Source of the DNA: Hofstenia miamia
Lineage: Eukaryota; Xenacoelomorpha; Acoela; Hofsteniidae
DNA length: 64,000 nucleotides
Assembly (NCBI GenBank): GCA_900660155.1
Contig: CABFPE010000047.1
Coordinates: 1,445,103 to 1,509,102, forward strand
Direction: 5' to 3'
Shown piece by piece: positions 58,052-64,000 of this stretch (position 1 is the first letter of the stretch; each line of letters starts with the position of its first letter). Below the pieces are notes generated by a model. That model ran no database searches. It worked only from the letters and a program-made list of their open reading frames with translations, and had not been told where the DNA came from. The translations under genes and the position numbers were made by a program.

Positions 58052-59051
58052 NNNNNNNNNNNNNNNNNNNNNNNNNNNNNNNNNNNNNNNNNNNNNNNNN
58101 NNNNNNNNNNNNNNNNNNNNNNNNNNNNNNNNNNNNNNNNNNNNNNNNNNNNNNNNNNNNNNNNNNNNNNNNNNNNNNNNNNNNNNNNNNNNNNNNNNNN
58201 NNNNNNNNNNNNNNNNNNNNNNNNNNNNNNNNNNNNNNNNNNNNNNNNNNNNNNNNNNNNNNNNNNNNNNNNNNNNNNNNNNNNNNNNNNNNNNNNNNNN
58301 NNNNNNNNNNNNNNNNNNNNNNNNNNNNNNNNNNNNNNNNNNNNNNNNNNNNNNNNNNNNNNNNNNNNNNNNNNNNNNNNNNNNNNNNNNNNNNNNNNNN
58401 NNNNNNNNNNNNNNNNNNNNNNNNNNNNNNNNNNNNNNNNNNNNNNNNNNNNNNNNNNNNNNNNNNNNNNNNNNNNNNNNNNNNNNNNNNNNNNNNNNNN
58501 NNNNNNNNNNNNNNNNNNNNNNNNNNNNNNNNNNNNNNNNNNNNNNNNNNNNNNNNNNNNNNNNNNNNNNNNNNNNNNNNNNNNNNNNNNNNNNNNNNNN
58601 NNNNNNNNNNNNNNNNNNNNNNNNNNNNNNNNNNNNNNNNNNNNNNNNNNNNNNNNNNNNNNNNNNNNNNNNNNNNNNNNNNNNNNNNNNNNNNNNNNNN
58701 NNNNNNNNNNNNNNNNNNNNNNNNNNNNNNNNNNNNNNNNNNNNNNNNNNNNNNNNNNNNNNNNNNNNNNNNNNNNNNNNNNNNNNNNNNNNNNNNNNNN
58801 NNNNNNNNNNNNNNNNNNNNNNNNNNNNNNNNNNNNNNNNNNNNNNNNNNNNNNNNNNNNNNNNNNNNNNNNNNNNNNNNNNNNNNNNNNNNNNNNNNNN
58901 NNNNNNNNNNNNNNNNNNNNNNNNNNNNNNNNNNNNNNNNNNNNNNNNNNNNNNNNNNNNNNNNNNNNNNNNNNNNNNNNNNNNNNNNNNNNNNNNNNNN
59001 NNNNNNNNNNNNNNNNNNNNNNNNNNNNNNNNNNNNNNNNNNNNNNNNNNN
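58052..59051. other. assembly gap (1,000 N)
   Basis: Exactly 1,000 N, which is probably a nominal scaffold gap of unknown true length, bordered by (TA)n on both sides. Confidence 0.99.
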
Positions 59052-59052
59052 A

Positions 59053-59082
<30 letters not shown>

Positions 59083-59083
<1 letters not shown>

Positions 59084-59341
59084 TTCCCGCTTTTTTCTAT
59101 GGAAAATGCAAAAACCTTGTATTTGGCGGGAAACGGTCCAAAATTTCTAAGGCATTTAGCGGGAATCGCAATTTTCTCCCAAAAACCTATTTTTTGGCCA
59201 TTGCTCCCGCAGTATTCATTGGAGCTTGAATATATTTATCATGGGGTAGGTAAATTCGGAGACACCACCCTGCGAAATTTCAAAGATTTATGTTTGTAAA
59301 CGCGGTTAAGATGAGGTTTTTAAAAAACATTTAGCGGGAGA
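59083..59341. mobile_element. MITE candidate with TTTCCCGCT termini
   Basis: The left end TTTCCCGCTTTT and the right end TTAGCGGGAGA are inverted (TTTCCCGCT against TCTCCCGCT) and both abut TATA. GGCGGGAAACGG, TAGCGGGAAT and CTCCCGC recur inside. It is about 259 bp with no coding capacity. A TA target site would suggest a Tc1/mariner-related element. Confidence 0.5.
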
Positions 59342-59555
59342 TATAAATAAATAAATAACTAAATATATATATATATATCTATATATATAATACAAATATC
59401 ATACTTATATTGAACATGCATAGGTCCTTTTATAATTGATTCAAAACGAAAAATCACCTTTTTTAGTTTACGTTTTATGTTTGCTTATGTAGTGTCGGTT
59501 AACATATTCTTCATAAAGCAATCAAAAAGTACAGGCATTTCATTTGTCTTACAGC

Positions 59556-62185
59556 CAGTGTATTGACGTATATATAAGAAATATACGAAATATATACGAA
59601 TATACGATAATTTCGGCAATTAATAGTAATATACGATAATATACGAGACCAGACCAAGAATGTCGTATATATACGACACTCTGTAAGATGTGAATGTGAT
59701 TACATATTTCCGAGATGAGATAATCGGCGTGTGCGTGTCCGCAGCGTGTCGCAATGCTGACATGTTTAAGGATTTGGTCATAACGATTTGTAATTGATAT
59801 CAACCAATGAGAGATCGTATTTGTCCATCAGCGCCACGGACACGCACACGCTAAATTGCATAAAGGCACGTGTTATTCAAAGTTTGTTTATCTTGCAGTC
59901 ATGGTGGTCAAGTACGATGTATTTTATAAACTTCCGACAACAGTTAAGGTGGATGCTGATTGTACTGCAACATGTTATGCGTGTAAGGGAAAATTGAAGT
60001 ACAAGTTGAATTCGAAATGCAACTTATTACGGCATTTACAAACAAAGCATTCGATTGCACTGGATAAGCACCTAGTAGAGGTTCAGCCGAAGAATACACA
60101 GACCACATCTCTGGTTTTTGCTGGTGGCAACTTAACTGTCACTCTGACTGTTTTTAAAAATCAAGATGTGGTAACTACGACCATCGTCAAGAACCCTATG
60201 GTATTACCATAGTTGAAAAACGCATGCCCTTCAAAGCGATTTAGCTGATCTGAAATTTCGGCCAAGTATAACCGTCGACATGTGGACAACTCGTACTAAT
60301 ATGTGCATGATGGGTGTCACTGTTCACTACATCAAGGCAAGCAATGGTACGTGCGAACTGAGAAATATGCTGCTTGCGTGTGTCGAGTTTCCACCTCCCC
60401 ATACTGGTGAAAATATCAAAATTACACTAAAGGAGTTGCCAAAGAACGAAAGCTACCCAATTACTTTAAAGTTATTACTGACACTGCCTCANAAGAACCT
60501 TATTGTCGGTGAGTGTTTGCCTATTACCATAGTTGAAAATGCCCACTTCCGAAAATTCATGTACGATGTGCAACCCAAATATCAGCCAATCTGCTATCGA
60601 ACAGTAATGGAAAAGCTAGACATCTTATTTCGCCAGGCAACACATGCCCTTCAAAGCGATTTAGCTGATCTGAAATTTCGGCCAAGTATAACCGTCGACA
60701 TGTGGACAACTCGTACTAATATGTGCATGATGGGTGTCACTGTTCACTACATCAAGGCAAGCAATGGTACGTGCGAACTGAAAAATATGCTGCTTGGGTG
60801 TTTCGAGTTTCCACCTCCCCATACTGGTGAAAATATCAAAATTACACTAAAGGAGTTGCCAAAGAACGAAAGCTACCCGGTTACTTTAAAGTTATTACTG
60901 ACACTGCCTCAAACGTTAAAGCAGCATTTAAAACTACGCTCTTCGATCACGCGAGCAACGAAGTGTCTGCCGATGAAGCTTCTGCCGACGAGTACGGGTT
61001 TAAGATGGGCTCATGGAATTGATGCTTGGAGCACATATTACAATTGGCAACCAAGGACGGGCTGAAGGAATTGAGGCTTTACCCAGATTGCACAAAAGTT
61101 CTGACTAAAGTAAAAGCCATCACTAAGTATCAGAACCCAACGATACAAGATGGAATTCAGAGTTTAGAATGGTGAAATACGTATGTGTTCCTGAAAACGT
61201 CGAAGATATCAACGATGCTCTAGAGAACACTAACCATGCACATTTGAAACTATCAGGCCGTGATTTGAACTATTTAAGTGATATCTGCGCTGTGTTGGAA
61301 TTCATTTCAGATGCGACGGAACAGTTTCAGGCTGAGAAAGTACCTACTTTTCACCGGCTTATACCTATACTCCAAGCACTAGAACTTGCCTTAACAACTA
61401 CAACTTGCAGTACCAGTGCTGCAAATGCCCTTAAAGAAACATTATATACTGCACTCAAGAAGAGATTTAAGTTCGTGCTGGATGATGAGACTGTCATCAT
61501 GGCTGCTGTGTTATCGCCGGAAATAAAGCTTTCTTTCACCGACACCTCGCATGATTTCTTCAGTTTCAGTAAGAACAATGTTACGAGTGTCGTACGAGAG
61601 TATGTGGAAAATCATCCATCAGTAACAGCGAGGCCAGTAGCTACAGCCACGACCGCAGTTGATGATGATCCTCCTGCTAAGAAGGGTAAACTTATGGAAT
61701 TTTCACTCTTTGCGGACGATCTGCCACCAAGTGCAAATTCTATTAAAATGGACCCCCTTGCATATTTGCAACAGTATGTCAATTCTCCAAGAGAAAAACA
61801 AGCCGCTGATAAATACTGGGCATTGCAATGGGATACTGCGCCAGAAATGACAATAATCGCACTGGAAGTTCTGTCAGTTCCGGTGAGCTCGGCACCAGTG
61901 GAGAGATTATTTTCAAAATGCGGGCGAACATTGGGTCAACTGCGGCTGCGAATGAAGGCAACAACTCTTGACAAACTCATGATGATAAACTACAATTTGT
62001 AACTTTTGAAATTCAGTAATTTTGTTTAAGATTTTTTCTACATGCCGCGGTAAAAAAAAATTGGCTAAAATATACGAAAGTGATATACGACTTCGGTAAA
62101 TATAAGAATCGTAATATACGAAAAAAAATTACTGAAATATACGAATATACGATATACGACAATCCCGATATACGTCAATTCACTG
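59556..62185 (+). mobile_element. hAT transposon with BED finger, copy 2
   Basis: It starts CAGTGTATTGACGTATAT and ends ATATACGTCAATTCACTG, 18-base termini with one mismatch. It keeps the same 3' subterminal TATACGA repeats as copy 1 and is about 99% similar to it. The left flanking 8-mer CTTACAGC equals the right flank of copy 1, not its own right flank (GTGTAATG). Inside, the segment around 60190-60490 is repeated after a single N at 60492. Confidence 0.9.
59901..62002 (+). pseudogene. hAT transposase of copy 2
   Basis: ATG at 59901 follows a TTTATCTTGCAG acceptor-like sequence. Residues 1-60 hold a BED finger (CYACKGKLKYKLNSKCNLLR with HLQTKH; C-x2-C...H-x4-H). The catalytic core is present twice because of the internal repeat (TVDMWTTRTNMC near 60270 and 60690). 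The TGA before CLEHILQL is shared with copy 1. A 19-base deletion near 61136 shifts the frame before RWNSEFRMVKY. The C-terminal frame 61169-62002 is intact, with PVSSAPVERLFSKCGRTLGQ and LRLRMKATTLDKLMMINYNL, the hAT dimerisation region with its catalytic Glu. Confidence 0.8.
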
Positions 62186-64000
62186 GTGTAATGTGACACG
62201 GAAGTTTTGGCGTTAAAAAATTTCAAAAACGGCACTAAAAGTAATATTGTGTAAAAAAATTAATCTCTAGCATTCTTAGGGAAAAAACATGATTTAAACA
62301 ATGATTGGTACTTCCATGCTACAAAATTACTAAATGAGAACGATAAAAACTATAAAAATTTAATTACTAAACACTGTTAATTATCTATAATAATTATCAA
62401 ATTTAATAATAATTGATTTCGTGTTATGGAATTTAAGCCATTTGGTTTTCATAACTAGGTTTTTCAATCGAATGCTTAATTAAATATGTTGGAGCAGATG
62501 ATTTCCATTTTATTTTGACTTTTAATTGAAGAGTTTTTTTTACTAAATTTTGATGTATACAGCAATCCAGTTGTCAAGAAATCATTCGATGCATAGGTGT
62601 AGGACAACAAAATATGCATGGGCTAAAACTCAGGCCTGGCTTTCAACAACTAATGTCAATTAACGCGATTTACAAAGTGTGAATTAAGTATTTCTGATTA
62701 AACAGCTAAAATTAATAAACTCAATATTTTGAAACAAATTTCAAATAGGTAATGGCACAGAAAATCAATTTAATATGATTGCTAGTTAAAGTGCGTTATA
62801 AGGATGCGCCTCCAATAAAAATTTCGAAATCAGCAACTGAATGTGAAGTAATTCATATACTCAAAACTCCCAATGTGCCAGAGATGTCCAAAGGACATCC
62901 AAATCATGCACTTTTAAGGCTTCAATGTCATTGGACATATGGGACATCTTATGAATGTCCTCAAAGTGTTGTTTTACAAATTAAACTATTCAAATGTTAT
63001 TAACATCTCATGAACTTTAAAAGATTCAACCGAATTTCATTAGTATTCAACATCAGCTAAAGGCGGAAAATATATAATGTATTTATATTTATATTGGGCA
63101 CTGAGTATAGGAAAACTGAAAAAATATATTAATTTACACCAATTTTCGGAAAGGCAAAACTTCTGCATACATAAATTTTAACAGCGAATATTCAAGTGAA
63201 TGTATGAACAATTTGTTGCAAATTTCAGCACTAAGTTTGATTTGGTTGAAAAATAATAAAACTGTGAATTTATGCTCTTTCATGTTGCTTGTAAAATTAT
63301 TTTAAATTCAAATCAAAATAGAAATCTTTAATTTAAATTTATAATTATAAAACTCTTAGAGAATATATATATTGACATTTTTAAGCGGATTGAAAAATTT
63401 TGATAATGATGCAATTATATATTTGGAATATCAATGCGAATGGTTATGGCTAGGTAATTGATTTTCTTGACCACGCATATTTGTTTTGCGTTTATTTTTT
63501 GCAGATAATTTGAAATAAATATGTACAAAGCAATAGTATGCTGGATTTAACCCTTTGATGATTTTGGGGTCAATGGGACCCCACAAATATAAATATAAAG
63601 GATTAATAAACAGCTCCAAATGACAGCATATGCTTAATAAATTCATGTGTATGGATATATTTGAAGAATAATAAGCTGCAAAATGACGTAGTTAAAAAGC
63701 ACGTGTTTAACGTAAACTTCACGTTTAACAGTTATTCGCGAATTAATTCCAAGTGCAAGTTAATGATTTGGTTTACGGTCATGTTAAAGTAAAACGTCAT
63801 TTTTAACGGTTGCATTTTCACTCGTTAAGATATTGAATTTGGACCACTCCCATAATTTCAATTATCAAAGTTTCATTTGAGTACTCATCCAGGCTTAATA
63901 CCAATGCCACTAAAATATGACCGTAAATAAATTTACATACACATTTATAAGATTGATTGCCAAATCCAAAACACTGAATACCCCTAGTTTTAATTAATGA
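62186..64000. other. AT-rich stretch, no gene seen
   Basis: A 74-codon frame at 62779-63003 has short inverted words (ATGTCCAAAGGACAT, TGGACATATGGGACAT), which points to a repeat rather than a gene. The rest gives no recognisable feature. Missing upstream MoaC exons were looked for on the minus strand and not seen. Confidence 0.4.

Noticed and set aside
57955-59229. Long open frames across 57.9-59.2 kb
   Set aside because: Almost entirely the 1,000-N gap.
1-64000. CRISPR arrays, operons, tRNA genes
   Set aside because: This is eukaryotic DNA. No regularly spaced repeats and no cloverleaf with conserved arms were found by eye.

Overview
This is about 64 kb of AT-rich eukaryotic nuclear DNA, almost certainly from an invertebrate animal. 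The evidence is canonical GTAAGT/TTTTAG introns of 0.1-4.8 kb, a homeodomain relic, non-LTR retrotransposons, hAT and Tc1/pogo DNA transposons, and many (TA)n arrays. I could not fix the phylum. The sequence is a draft scaffold. It has three runs of N and several single-N joins, and most joins are bordered by near-identical repeated sequence, so part of the apparent duplication may be an assembly product.

Layout: 1-9.0 kb is a retrotransposon graveyard. It holds a LINE pol fragment (minus), a CR1/Jockey-like LINE fragment (plus) and a decayed L1/Tx1-like LINE with ORF1 and ORF2 relics (minus), the last flanked by ~200-bp direct repeats. One possible secreted-protein ORF lies at 2.7-3.2 kb (minus). 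9-25.9 kb is gene-poor. It has three near-identical duplications at sequence joins (933 bp, 305 bp and 1.96 kb), a degenerate 5S-rRNA-like stretch, a broken homeobox gene (minus, 14.6-15.9 kb) and hAT-type MITEs.

25.96-52.4 kb holds one large plus-strand host gene that I reconstructed exon by exon. It has at least 19 exons and ~2,150 codons. All junctions agree in phase except exon 7 to exon 8. The product has a signal peptide, a long ectodomain made of repeated lamin-tail-domain (LTD)-like units (about seven clear ones and one or two diverged ones), one transmembrane helix and a short cytoplasmic tail. Its introns carry a relic of a widespread uncharacterised multicopy protein family and several MITEs, two of which are inverted copies of each other. 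One in-frame TAG lies inside exon 5.

Tail-to-tail with this gene, on the minus strand, is the last exon of a MoaC (MOCS1-type molybdenum cofactor synthesis) gene. From 53 to 62.2 kb two ~99%-similar hAT transposons with a BED finger lie in the same orientation. They are separated by 3.7 kb that contains a 1-kb gap and a Tc1-type transposase fragment. The 8-bp sequence CTTACAGC flanks the inner ends of both hAT copies, which points either to a misordered scaffold or to a reversed-ends transposition. The last 1.8 kb holds nothing I recognise.
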